In this document: positions 9,255 through 17,406 of the stretch, piece by piece
Layout of the letters: the number at the start of each line of letters is the position of its first letter
Numbering within the stretch: the first letter of the stretch is position 1
Assembly (NCBI GenBank): GCA_029259935.1
Contig: JAJDEH010000335.1
Span: 1-34,167, forward strand
Direction of reading: 5' to 3'
From: Planctomycetota bacterium
Lineage (GTDB): Bacteria; Planctomycetota; Planctomycetia; Pirellulales; Pirellulaceae
DNA length: 34,167 bases
Notes under the pieces: generated by a model
What the model saw: only the letters and a program-made list of their open reading frames with translations
What the model was told of the DNA's origin: nothing
Databases searched by the model: none
Program-made: the position numbers and the translations under genes

Positions 9255-10877
9255 ATGGCCCGCGGCATTCACCAAAATCGTCATGTTAATCCGCTGTACG
9301 TGGTCGGCGGCGGTTCGTTACTGGTACTGGTTGTACTGTTTGTTTCGATGTTTTGGGGTCGGGGGCTTGGCCTGGGCGCGGGACAAGGCGACGGCGACCT
9401 AGTCATGTACTGTGCCGCCGGGATGCGTCTGCCGGTCCAGCGGATTGCCGCTGAGTACGAGAAGGAGTACGGCGTAAAAATACAACTGATGTACGGCGGT
9501 TCCAATTCTCTGTTGAATCAGATTGAAGTGGCGAAGATGGGCGACTTGTATCTCGCCGCCGACGACAGTTACACGGAACTGGCCAAGGAAAAGGGCCTGG
9601 TCAAAGAGCAGCTTCCGCTGGCCGTCATGCGGCCGGTGATCGCGGTGGCCCATGGCAATCCCAAAGGCATTCGCACGATTGATGATCTGTTGGCCGACGG
9701 CGTTCGCATCGCGCTAGGAAATCCGGAACAGGCGGCCATCGGCAAGAAGACGCGCCAATTGATTGGGAAAGTTGGCAAATGGCACGCACTCGAAAAGCGA
9801 GTCCGCCAGAATGGAGTCTTCAAACCCACCGTGCCGGACGTGGCCAATGATATCAAGCTGGGAAGCGTCGACGCGGGAATCATCTGGGATTCGACCGCCA
9901 ACCAGTATCCGGAAATTGACGCGATTCGCGTGCCCGAACTCGACGCGGGTACGGTCCACATCACCATCGGTGTCATGACCAGTTCCAAAACTCCGACGGC
10001 CGCGCTGCGCTTCGCCCGGTATCTCGGGGCCCGGGACCAAGGCTTGAAGACTTTCGAGTCGACCGGTTACGAACCAACCGATGGCGACAAGTGGTCGAAA
10101 ACTCCGGAACTGACGTTCTTCTACGGGACCGTGAATCGGATCGCGCTGGAACCGATCGTGAAGGCGTTTGCCACGCGGGAAGGGGTCGAAATCAACGAGG
10201 TGCCCAACGGTTGCGGAATACTCACGGCTCAAATGTCGACGATCAAGGAGAGCGGCGGGGCCGGCTTTCCCGATATTTATATGGCCTGCGATGTCTACTA
10301 CATGGATAGTGTCTCGGACCAGTTTCAGGATGTCGTGAATATTTCCAACACGGACATCGTGATCGTGGTGCAAAAGGGAAATCCAAAAGAGATCAAAACT
10401 CCCAAGGATCTGACCAAGCCTGGTGTGCGTGTCGCGCTGGGACAACCGGATCAATGCACGATCGGAGTGCTCAGCCGCAAGTTGCTGCAAAGCCAAGGCA
10501 TCTACGACCAACTGCTGAAAGAAAATGTGGTCACGCAAACGCAAACTTCGGCTTTGCTGGTTCCAAGCATCACGACCGGCTCGGCGGATGCCGTGCTGGC
10601 CTACAAGACCGACACGTTGGCGGAAAGCGAAAAGTTGGACGTCGTCCAGATCGAGTCGCCGTTGGCAAAAGCGGTGCAGCCTTACGGAGTCGCCAAGTCC
10701 AGCGACCACAAGCATCTGGCGGGACGGCTGTTCGATGCCATCGCCGAATCGCAGGACTCCTTTGAAAAAGCCGGCTTCATTTGGCAATTGAAAGCATCTT
10801 CTAGCGGCGAGGCCCCGCCTGCTTCCGATTCGCCCAAGTCGCCTGGCGGTAGTTCCCAACAAGGGGAAGATCGCTGA
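9255..10877 (+). CDS. Tandem-duplicated molybdate/tungstate substrate-binding protein
   Basis: About 540 residues from the ATG at 9255; a TTG at 9237 is possible but adds nothing conserved. An N-terminal hydrophobic segment (LLVLVVLFVSMFW) is a signal peptide or membrane anchor. Two ModA/WtpA-like binding domains follow. The first has LVMYCAAGMRLPVQ, YGGSNSLLNQI, GDLYLAADDS and VRIALGNPEQAAIG. The second, from about residue 285, has LTFFYGTVNRIALEPI, NGCGILTAQ, PDIYMACDVYYM and VRVALGQPDQCTIG. Single-domain proteins of this family are about 250 residues, so this is an internal duplication or fusion. The C-terminus is a Ser/Pro/Gly-rich tail. Its stop overlaps the permease start by one base, so the two are translationally coupled. 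Confidence 0.92.
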   Translation: MARGIHQNRHVNPLYVVGGGSLLVLVVLFVSMFWGRGLGLGAGQGDGDLVMYCAAGMRLPVQRIAAEYEKEYGVKIQLMYGGSNSLLNQIEVAKMGDLYLAADDSYTELAKEKGLVKEQLPLAVMRPVIAVAHGNPKGIRTIDDLLADGVRIALGNPEQAAIGKKTRQLIGKVGKWHALEKRVRQNGVFKPTVPDVANDIKLGSVDAGIIWDSTANQYPEIDAIRVPELDAGTVHITIGVMTSSKTPTAALRFARYLGARDQGLKTFESTGYEPTDGDKWSKTPELTFFYGTVNRIALEPIVKAFATREGVEINEVPNGCGILTAQMSTIKESGGAGFPDIYMACDVYYMDSVSDQFQDVVNISNTDIVIVVQKGNPKEIKTPKDLTKPGVRVALGQPDQCTIGVLSRKLLQSQGIYDQLLKENVVTQTQTSALLVPSITTGSADAVLAYKTDTLAESEKLDVVQIESPLAKAVQPYGVAKSSDHKHLAGRLFDAIAESQDSFEKAGFIWQLKASSSGEAPPASDSPKSPGGSSQQGEDR

Positions 10878-11716
10878 TGTCGGGTCCGCTTAAAGAGCCC
10901 GCGAGGGGTTCCGAACATCACGTCGGGTCGGACGTGCCGTTTTACATTATCATCTGCGTGATTGGCGGCACCTATCTGTTTCTGATCCTGGCCATGCTGG
11001 CGGCCGACGCGGCTTACATGTTTCGCGGTGATCCGGCAGCGGGCAATCCGATCTTCACCGCGTTGGCCGATCCCGATATTCAATATTCAATTCGGCTGAC
11101 TCTGCTGTCTTGCACCACCACGGCCATTCTTTCGCTGTGGGTGGCGATTCCGATTGGCTATCTTTTGTCGCGTCATAATTTTCCGGGCAAGGGGATCGTC
11201 GACGCCACGCTGGATATCCCCATTGTGTTGCCGCCGTTGGTCGTCGGCTTGAGCCTGCTGATTCTGTTTCAGTACTTGCCACTGTTTGTTCGCGAGGCGG
11301 TGGTTTATCAGATTCCGGCCGTCATTCTCGCGCAGTTCATGGTCGCTTGCGCGTTCGCGGTACGAACGATGCGGGCCACGTTCGACCATATCGATTCACG
11401 GCGCGAGCAAGTGGCGTTGACGCTGGGCTGTACTCGGGCCCAAGCTTTTGGCCGAGTGGTGTTGCCGGAAGCGTGGCGCGGCGTCGTCACGGCGGGCACT
11501 CTGGCATGGGCTCGCTCGCTGGGCGAATTCGGTCCACTACTCGTTTTTGCCGGAGCCACCCGAGGCAAGACGGAAGTGCTTTCGACGACCGTGTTTCTGG
11601 AACTGAGCATCGGCGACCTAGAAGCCGCGGTCGCGGTTTCGTTGATCATGGTGTTCGCGGCGGTGGTCGTGTTGGTGATCGCTCGGCTTGGCGGCTCGCG
11701 AAATCTGACGCTTTGA
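10877..11716 (+). CDS. modB: Molybdate/tungstate ABC transporter permease (ModB-like)
   Basis: 279 residues with about six hydrophobic membrane segments. The cytoplasmic loop that docks to the ATPase reads EQVALTLGCTRAQAFGRVVLPEAWRG and is followed by LAWARSLGEFGPLLVFAGA, both characteristic of ModB/WtpB/CysT-type permeases. The ATG overlaps the TGA of the binding-protein gene. With the divergent ATPase it makes a complete importer; the family covers molybdate, tungstate and sulfate. The binding protein and the adjacent MoaD/MoeB pair favour molybdate or tungstate. Confidence 0.93.
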   Translation: MSGPLKEPARGSEHHVGSDVPFYIIICVIGGTYLFLILAMLAADAAYMFRGDPAAGNPIFTALADPDIQYSIRLTLLSCTTTAILSLWVAIPIGYLLSRHNFPGKGIVDATLDIPIVLPPLVVGLSLLILFQYLPLFVREAVVYQIPAVILAQFMVACAFAVRTMRATFDHIDSRREQVALTLGCTRAQAFGRVVLPEAWRGVVTAGTLAWARSLGEFGPLLVFAGATRGKTEVLSTTVFLELSIGDLEAAVAVSLIMVFAAVVVLVIARLGGSRNLTL

Positions 11717-12145
11717 TGCCACTCGCGTAACGCGGCGCCAGGCAATTTTTGCGTATCCCAAGCCGCACAAGTAGGTTTTCTCCGACTGGCGTTTCGCTCC
11801 GCCTCGCACCAGCGGAATAATCGACAGAACAGACACTTCATTTCCGTGATCAGCCCATGGATCGTCGGGCGGGGCGCTCTGCGTGTCCTATTATTAAAAA
11901 GTGGACGTTTTGTCGGGGCAATTGCGTGGGTTCGTGTTGGTGTCGCGTGGCCGAAATGGCCGCTGTCGGTCGGGTTGTACGACCGGTCGCGCGATGGAAT
12001 TCAATATCGGCAGCCGGACGGTTGTCCCCGTGGAGTTCACCTCAGCGCGAATCCAAGAATCGCAAGCCCTTCAAACGAACGGGAAGAACGTTGACGAACG
12101 GTTTTTTCTCAAGGCTGGCTTGACTCGATCCCCTTGGAGGCATTA
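11717..12145 (+). other. Intergenic region before the FHA-EAL gene
   Basis: About 430 bp in which I recognise no gene. Short reading frames exist on the plus strand (for example from 11846 and 11901) but resemble no family I know. Small dyads are present, such as CGGTCG/CGACCG around 11970-11990, with no terminator-like T-run. The promoter of the FHA-EAL gene probably lies in the right half. Confidence 0.4.
12136..12140 (+). promoter_or_regulatory. Shine-Dalgarno site that sets the FHA-EAL start
   Basis: GGAGG lies 5 nt before the GTG at 12146 and 14 nt before the ATG at 12155. The spacing favours the GTG. A TTG at 12134 overlaps the site itself and is unlikely. Confidence 0.6.
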
Positions 12146-13321
12146 GTGACCGTCATGGAAGCTAACGAATTTGACTATCAGCAACTCGAAGATGCCACGG
12201 TTGTAACAGGCAAGTATGCGCCTGTCGCAGACGCGTTCTGGTTCTTGACCGGGAACATCGAAGAAGCAAGCGCCACGCGCTGTGTGGCGGTGAATCCGAT
12301 TCCCTTCCGAGTTGGGCGTCGATCCGACCTGACCCTGTGCCTGCCGTTTTCAGCCGTTTCCAACTTGCACGCGGAACTGTTCAAGGATGGAGAAGTTTTG
12401 CAAGTCCGCGATTTGGGGAGTACGAACGGCACGTTCGTTAACGGGAATCCCGTCGAAAAATCCGCGGAACTGAATGAAGGCGACCTGCTGCAGTTCGCCA
12501 ATATCGCATTCCGTTTGGTCAAACAGGGAAACCACGGAATGGGACGCGCGCAAACGGCGGTGGTGAATGCCGAAGATCAAGCCCTCGCGTTGACGCGATT
12601 TGACGAACTGTTGACCGATCGCGCGGTCGTCCCGCATTTTCAACCCATCATCGACTATTCCGATAACGAGTGCGCGGGTTACGAAATTCTGGGACGCAGC
12701 CGGCTGTTCGGTTTGAACAGTCCCAAGCAGATGTTTTCGGCGGCCGCGCAGCTCAATCTCGAGGCAGAACTCAGCCGACTGTTACGTTTTGAAGGAATCG
12801 TCTCGGGCAAGGGGTTGCCGGCCGACGCCCCGTTGTTCGTGAACACGCACCCGCTGGAACTTGAAGATACCAAAAGGTTCTACGCGTCGCTGGAAGAGAT
12901 TCGCGAATTGAGCCCCGAGCAACCCATCACCTTGGAGATTCATGAATCGGCCGCCGTCAATCCGGATACGATGGGCGAGTTGCGTACGGTCTTGGACGAG
13001 CTTGACATTCGCCTGGCATACGACGACTTTGGCGCGGGGCAGGCGCGATTGGTCGAACTAGTCAAGGTGTCTCCGGATATTCTGAAATTTGACATGACGC
13101 TTGTGCAGAATATTCACGGGGCCTCCACTCAACATAAACAAATGTTGTCCGCGCTGGTCCAAATGACAAGACGATTGGGGATTGCGGCGTTGGCCGAGGG
13201 CGTGGAAACCGCCGAGGATGACGAGGCGTGCCGCGAAATGGGCTTTGACTACGGTCAGGGCTTTTACTACGGACGTCCGGCACCCACGGCCGCGTACGAA
13301 AAGCAAGACGTTGCCGAATGA
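12146..13321 (+). CDS. FHA-EAL protein, probable c-di-GMP phosphodiesterase
   Basis: About 391 residues from the GTG at 12146. The FHA domain lies near residues 45-125 (FRVGRRSDLTLCLPF, SNLHAELF, DLGSTNGTFVNG) and binds phosphothreonine peptides in this family. A C-terminal EAL domain follows (about 150-390). Its catalytic and metal residues appear intact: the EAL-motif Glu as YEILGR, Asn in FVNTHP, Glu in LEIHES, DD in YDDFGAG, Lys in LKFDM, Glu in AEGVE, and the closing GQGFYYGRP. An active c-di-GMP phosphodiesterase gated by a phosphorylated partner is inferred. The neighbouring kinase-like gene converges on it 78 bp away, but that protein appears catalytically dead, so the phosphorylating kinase is unknown. 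Confidence 0.92.
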   Translation: MTVMEANEFDYQQLEDATVVTGKYAPVADAFWFLTGNIEEASATRCVAVNPIPFRVGRRSDLTLCLPFSAVSNLHAELFKDGEVLQVRDLGSTNGTFVNGNPVEKSAELNEGDLLQFANIAFRLVKQGNHGMGRAQTAVVNAEDQALALTRFDELLTDRAVVPHFQPIIDYSDNECAGYEILGRSRLFGLNSPKQMFSAAAQLNLEAELSRLLRFEGIVSGKGLPADAPLFVNTHPLELEDTKRFYASLEEIRELSPEQPITLEIHESAAVNPDTMGELRTVLDELDIRLAYDDFGAGQARLVELVKVSPDILKFDMTLVQNIHGASTQHKQMLSALVQMTRRLGIAALAEGVETAEDDEACREMGFDYGQGFYYGRPAPTAAYEKQDVAE

Positions 13322-13399
13322 TACGTGACGATTGGCGGAAGGTATCCTATCCTGCCAAGCAGTCGCGATCTTCTAACTGCCAACTGACGACCGAGTTGG

Positions 13400-16255
13400 T
13401 TATTTCTTAGCGGGCTTCTTCTTTTTGGGTGGAACGGCCGATTGGGCAAGCACCACCTCGTAACCAAGACTGCCGGGGTTATCCGGATCGTCGGTCCGGT
13501 GATAGACACGTACGTGAAACTTGGCGTTTTTGACCAAGCCCGCGAATTCGTCCTTCACCTGAGTATATTTTTGCAGCAGCGGCTGGACGCGAGCGACGTA
13601 AGCTTTCATCTGCTCGACGTCGGCGCGGGACACGCGGTTCTTGATGAGAACTTGTTGCTGTTTATTTGGGTCCTTGCCGGCGGTCGCGAACTGCCGGACG
13701 ACCTCGCCCTGGCGAATTACATTCGCCGACTCTTGGCGAAGTATCAATTCTAGTTGCTTGGCCGAGAACTTTTTGGGCGTATATCGATCGCGGGCACCAG
13801 GCAAATTAACACTGAAGTTCGCGGTGATCGAAAGCCCGGTGGTGCGGAGTTTCGCATCGAAGGTGATGAACGCGGGGAAGATCTGAGCGTCGCGGGTGGA
13901 CGCAATTGGTTCTCCAATCTGAATCAAGATCGGATCCCCTTTGACCTCGAAGTTGGATCTTGGTTGGAAGGCGTGTTTGGGGAACGCCCCTTCAATCCAC
14001 ACTTCGACGAACATCGATTCCCTGGCGGGCATATCGTCAAAACTAGCTTTTGCTTCGCCCGCACCAGTCTTATCCAGGTCGAGTACCACGGCGTCGAGAG
14101 GCGCTGGCTTGCGGAATTTCAAGTCCGTCGAGTTGCCGCCGACGACCATGCTCAGCACGCAATTTCGTAGATACCCAGTCGACTTGTGTTTTTCGGCTTC
14201 CTTGGTCCACTGAAACTTCAATTGATTCTTGGCGATCCACAGCTCGCCAATCGCAGCCTGATGCCCGTCGGGATAGTTCAGCTTGAACACCCAACTGCGG
14301 CCGTACTCGCGATCGCCGCTTTCGCCGATCGCGCCCTCCATGGTGAAGTACTCAAGCCCTTTGTGGGCGTTCTTTCCCCCAGAAAGATTGAACAGCAAAG
14401 TATCAGCCTTTTCCACCTTGAGCGGCCCCAAGACCAGTTCCTTCAGTCCTTCCGCTGTCTCGAAGTCCGGCAGGTCGAACGCCTTCCCGCGCAAAGCTCG
14501 CAACGGATCCACCGGTGTAGGCGGCTTCGGCTTCGGCATGGGTTTAGTTTCCGCGACCGGCTTTTTCGGATCGGCTTCTTTTCCTGCGTCCGGCTTAGGA
14601 GTTGTCGGCGGGGCCTTGTCTTCTGTTGGCTTCGGATTGGTGGTGGCGGGATCTCCGTTCGGCTTGCTCGGATCGTCCGTTTTCGCGACTTGGGTTGTCG
14701 CAGGGTCAGTGCCCTTCGGATTCTCGGCATCGGCGGCTTCATCGTTCTGATTCAGCCGCATGACAAAGGGGTCTTTTTTATCATTCGAAGGATCGGGATC
14801 GCCACCCGACGCCTCCGTTCCCGCGCCTGACGCATCATCCTCTGGTTCGTCAGTGGCGCCAGTTGCCTCGTTGCCTCCCGATTCGACTCCGCCCCCGTCA
14901 GTCCCGGCGGTTGTCGCCACCGCGACCATGGACTCGGTCTCACTGCCTTTCAAAATGAAGTACATGGCCGTCGCGCCCGCGCCAGTGCAAATCACCAGCA
15001 CAAACATCAATGCGACGCCAATTCCCAGCACCAAAAGCAGCGACACCTTACTCTTAGGTTTTTCGTCCGCGCTTTCGCCTTTTCCGGCGGACTTGGCTTT
15101 GGTGCTGTCCTTCAGCGTTGACTTGGCATCCAACGACTTCTCGGACGCTTCCTCATCAGACGTCGGGACGGCGTCAGCCGAGGCGGTGTCAGCCGAAGCA
15201 GTGTCAATTGAAAATGGTGATGGAAGCCCGGGACTCCCATCGGCCCCTGTCTCTTCGATTTCTTCGATCTCGATGTTGGAGATGTCTTCCACGTCATCAA
15301 TCAGCGGATCTTCCTCTGGCGGCGGATTTTGCAGCAGCCATTTGTCCATCCATTTGACAACCAAATCGGCCGACTGCAGGCGAGTATCGGGTTGCGCGGC
15401 CATCATCTTGCGGAAGATTTTCTCGAGGGCCGAGGTCGGGGCGGCGCTTGAATCCGAGGGGATCTCGCCCGTCAGCATATACATGGCCGTCGCACCCAAC
15501 GCGAAAATATCGGATCGATGGTCGCCAGCTTTTCCCAGTTGTTGTTCGGGTGCCAGGAATTTCTTCGCGAGCGGATCGGTCGCATCAGCACCGTTCCCAT
15601 TGGAGCCCGATTCGCCAATCGGCTTCATTCCCAAATCTTGCAGCTTCACGACGCCGTTGGTGTCGACCAAAAAACAACCGGGATGGATTCGGCCATGGAC
15701 GATCTCCTTTTCATGCACATGAGCCAGTCCCTCGGCGGCTTGGCGAACAAACTGCGCGACGGTGTGGGCGTCCAGAGCGCCCTCCTGCTCGATCAAGGCC
15801 TCGACCGACGATCCCTCCACATGTTCAATGACGATGTAGTATCGTTCGGCCTCGTTGTTAATGTCGTAGATTCTAGTGATGTTTGGATGGTCGAGTTTCG
15901 CCACCTCGACACCAATGGCCAGAAACTCCTGTAGCTGCTTGGGATCCGCAGTTTCGGCCGGCGACAAAACCTTGATGGCGACGCGCCGTGACAACTGAGA
16001 ATGTTCGGCCAAGAACAGATCGCCCGAAGCGCGCTTCATACGGTCCAGCAAGATGTACTTGCCCAGCCGCAAGCCGGTCCTTCCCGCCAACAGGAGCTTT
16101 GCCTGCCAGGTCGTGAGCCAGCCTTGGCTAATCAGCCAACGCGCGACCGCTTTGCCGTCACCCTCCTGGGCTTTTGCCTGCTCAACCTGTTCGGCTGAAA
16201 GAACTTCGCTCTTTTCAAGAACGTCGCGAAACGCGTCCGCCGTAATTACCGACAT
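13400..16255 (-). CDS. Membrane-anchored Ser/Thr kinase-like protein, predicted pseudokinase
   Basis: 951 residues. The N-terminal module (about 1-60, LSAEQVEQA, WLISQGWLTTWQAKLLLAG) is common in planctomycete kinases. A kinase-like fold follows (about 66-305). The beta3 lysine (VAIKVL, K95), DLG in place of DFG (207-209), APE (235-237) and the DIFALG helix are present. However, the catalytic loop reads HGRIHPGC (187-194) instead of HRDxKPxN, so the catalytic Asp, the loop Lys and the metal-binding Asn are all replaced. One membrane helix lies at about 404-435, then a long Pro/Lys/Asp-rich linker and a roughly 350-residue C-terminal region of no known family ending in a Lys/Pro-rich tail. A sensor or scaffold role is inferred. 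The ATG at 16255 fits the family N-terminus. Confidence 0.93.
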   Translation of the reverse strand: MSVITADAFRDVLEKSEVLSAEQVEQAKAQEGDGKAVARWLISQGWLTTWQAKLLLAGRTGLRLGKYILLDRMKRASGDLFLAEHSQLSRRVAIKVLSPAETADPKQLQEFLAIGVEVAKLDHPNITRIYDINNEAERYYIVIEHVEGSSVEALIEQEGALDAHTVAQFVRQAAEGLAHVHEKEIVHGRIHPGCFLVDTNGVVKLQDLGMKPIGESGSNGNGADATDPLAKKFLAPEQQLGKAGDHRSDIFALGATAMYMLTGEIPSDSSAAPTSALEKIFRKMMAAQPDTRLQSADLVVKWMDKWLLQNPPPEEDPLIDDVEDISNIEIEEIEETGADGSPGLPSPFSIDTASADTASADAVPTSDEEASEKSLDAKSTLKDSTKAKSAGKGESADEKPKSKVSLLLVLGIGVALMFVLVICTGAGATAMYFILKGSETESMVAVATTAGTDGGGVESGGNEATGATDEPEDDASGAGTEASGGDPDPSNDKKDPFVMRLNQNDEAADAENPKGTDPATTQVAKTDDPSKPNGDPATTNPKPTEDKAPPTTPKPDAGKEADPKKPVAETKPMPKPKPPTPVDPLRALRGKAFDLPDFETAEGLKELVLGPLKVEKADTLLFNLSGGKNAHKGLEYFTMEGAIGESGDREYGRSWVFKLNYPDGHQAAIGELWIAKNQLKFQWTKEAEKHKSTGYLRNCVLSMVVGGNSTDLKFRKPAPLDAVVLDLDKTGAGEAKASFDDMPARESMFVEVWIEGAFPKHAFQPRSNFEVKGDPILIQIGEPIASTRDAQIFPAFITFDAKLRTTGLSITANFSVNLPGARDRYTPKKFSAKQLELILRQESANVIRQGEVVRQFATAGKDPNKQQQVLIKNRVSRADVEQMKAYVARVQPLLQKYTQVKDEFAGLVKNAKFHVRVYHRTDDPDNPGSLGYEVVLAQSAVPPKKKKPAKK

Positions 16256-16459
16256 GCCGCTAACCTTTCCTCACCGCTGTTCGGAGATGAGGGTGCGAGA
16301 ATTGACCTATCCTCTACGATTTTGGCAACTTGCGACCAGAATTGCAATAAACGCTGGACAAATCATCGGAAATCACGCATCAAATCGACGGCAATTCGCG
16401 ATCCCCCGCACAATCCGCAAATCCGACATTTCGCCGCGGCAATGAGTGGCAGGTCGATT

Positions 16460-17026
16460 TTACGCCTTGGGGGGCGGAATATTGGGCGTGGCCAGCCCAA
16501 AGGCGTCCGCTACGCGGTTATAGAAGGCAAACAGAGCGGTGACGTAGACCGCTTCGGCGATTTGCTCGTCCGTCCACCCCAAACGCCGCAGTCGCTGAAT
16601 CTCATCTTCCGTGGTGCGGTAGGAATGACGTGTTAATAGTTCGGCGAATTCCAGCAGCCCCCGGGTCTTATCGTCGACCGGAGCGGCCGTCAAATCCCCT
16701 CTTCGTAGCGCTTCGACCACTTCTTGATGTCCACCTTGCAACTGCAGGTGTATCGAGTGCGAACCCGTTCAGTAGGGGCACTGATTGATCGCCGAAACCA
16801 GAGTGGCGATCATCTCCTTGGTCTGACGCGAAAGAGATCCATCCGCGAAATGCAACGGATCAGTTAGCTCCATCAAGGAGCGCAGCGTATCCGGACGGGA
16901 ACTAAAACACTTCAAGATGTCCGGCATCTTTTCGCGGCCAGGATTGTCTCCTTTCCACTTCGAATAGATTTCCGCCACTTCGCCGCTGGCTTGGTCGTCG
17001 TCCACCCATTGGATGTAAGGCGTCAT
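16460..17026 (-). CDS. AhpD-like peroxidase-related protein with in-frame UGA (putative selenoprotein)
   Basis: A carboxymuconolactone decarboxylase/AhpD-fold protein of 188 residues if the TGA at 16769-16771 is decoded. The two halves are in the same frame. The N-terminal half ends E71-x11-C83-P-Y and the C-terminal half runs on as TGSH90 and then through the typical helical region (LLEFAELLTRHSYRTTEDEI, YVTALFAFYNRVADAFG). AhpD uses E-x11-C-x2-C-x3-H with the second Cys as peroxidatic residue. Here every other residue is in place and only that Cys is UGA, so the active site is CPYU. AhpD-like CxxU selenoproteins are known from marine metagenomes. A hairpin fitting a bacterial SECIS follows the UGA. 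The alternative is a nonsense mutation, but no other lesion is visible and the total length is normal for the family. A standard gene caller would report two truncated genes here. Confidence 0.87.
16726..16754 (-). promoter_or_regulatory. Candidate bacterial SECIS element
   Basis: In the mRNA, nucleotides +15 to +43 after the UGA fold into a stem-loop. The upper stem is CACCUGC paired with GCAAGGUG with one bulged A. The apical loop is AGUU (G at +27, position 16742). A lower GAU/AUC stem is separated by an internal loop. Published rules for bacterial SECIS elements require a short upper stem, a G among the first two loop bases and roughly 16-37 nt between UGA and loop; all are met. The UGC-loop-GCA apex resembles the E. 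coli fdhF element. Confidence 0.7.
16769..16771 (-). other. In-frame UGA predicted to encode selenocysteine
   Basis: This TGA replaces the second cysteine of the AhpD CxxC motif (residue 86). The reading frame stays open for 85 codons before it and 102 codons after it, and both sides match one protein family. Confidence 0.75.
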
Positions 17027-17406
17027 AATGAATCTTTCGGTCTAAATGGATCGGTGGAAAACCGAGGCCCTGGCGTACTCCACGGACAAGGACAATATTT
17101 GCCATGATCGCCGAATGATCAGCGATTATCAATTCACCAGGGCCGATTCGACCGTTCAACCTTCCCCGTGGTGAAAAGCGTGGTGGAAAGGGAGTACCAG
17201 GAGTCGCTCGCGAAACGGAATCTGGACACGCACGCGCGGCCTTGCAACTTGCTCGCCATTTTGCGAAGCGCCCAAGTTGTGGATATATTGAACTTTGGCT
17301 TTGTCGTTACAGCGGATAGGCACTTTTTCGTAAACATCGTTTTTTCGTAAACATCGTTATCAACCAGCAACATCACCAAGGGCGCTGGCGATCTTTGAAG
17401 GTCTCT
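17027..17406. other. Intergenic region between divergent genes, with a 17-bp tandem repeat
   Basis: About 380 bp separate the divergently transcribed AhpD-like gene and the TPR/FG-GAP gene. No gene is recognised. A perfect tandem duplication of 17 bp (TTTTTCGTAAACATCGT at 17324-17340 and 17341-17357) lies 50 bp before the plus-strand start. Promoters for both genes should lie here. Confidence 0.5.

Noticed and set aside
11846..12146. Small plus-strand frames before the FHA-EAL gene
   Set aside because: Three overlapping frames of similar length, none with family resemblance or a start signal; treated as non-coding.
14186..15722. Long plus-strand reading frames opposite the kinase-like gene
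   Set aside because: They lie opposite the Pro/Lys/Ser-rich linker of a clearly coding minus-strand gene and resemble no family.
16460..16741. A separate short gene starting at the TTG at 16741
   Set aside because: It lacks the AhpD active site, has no ribosome-binding site that I can see, and is in frame with the upstream half through a single TGA; one recoded gene explains both pieces better.
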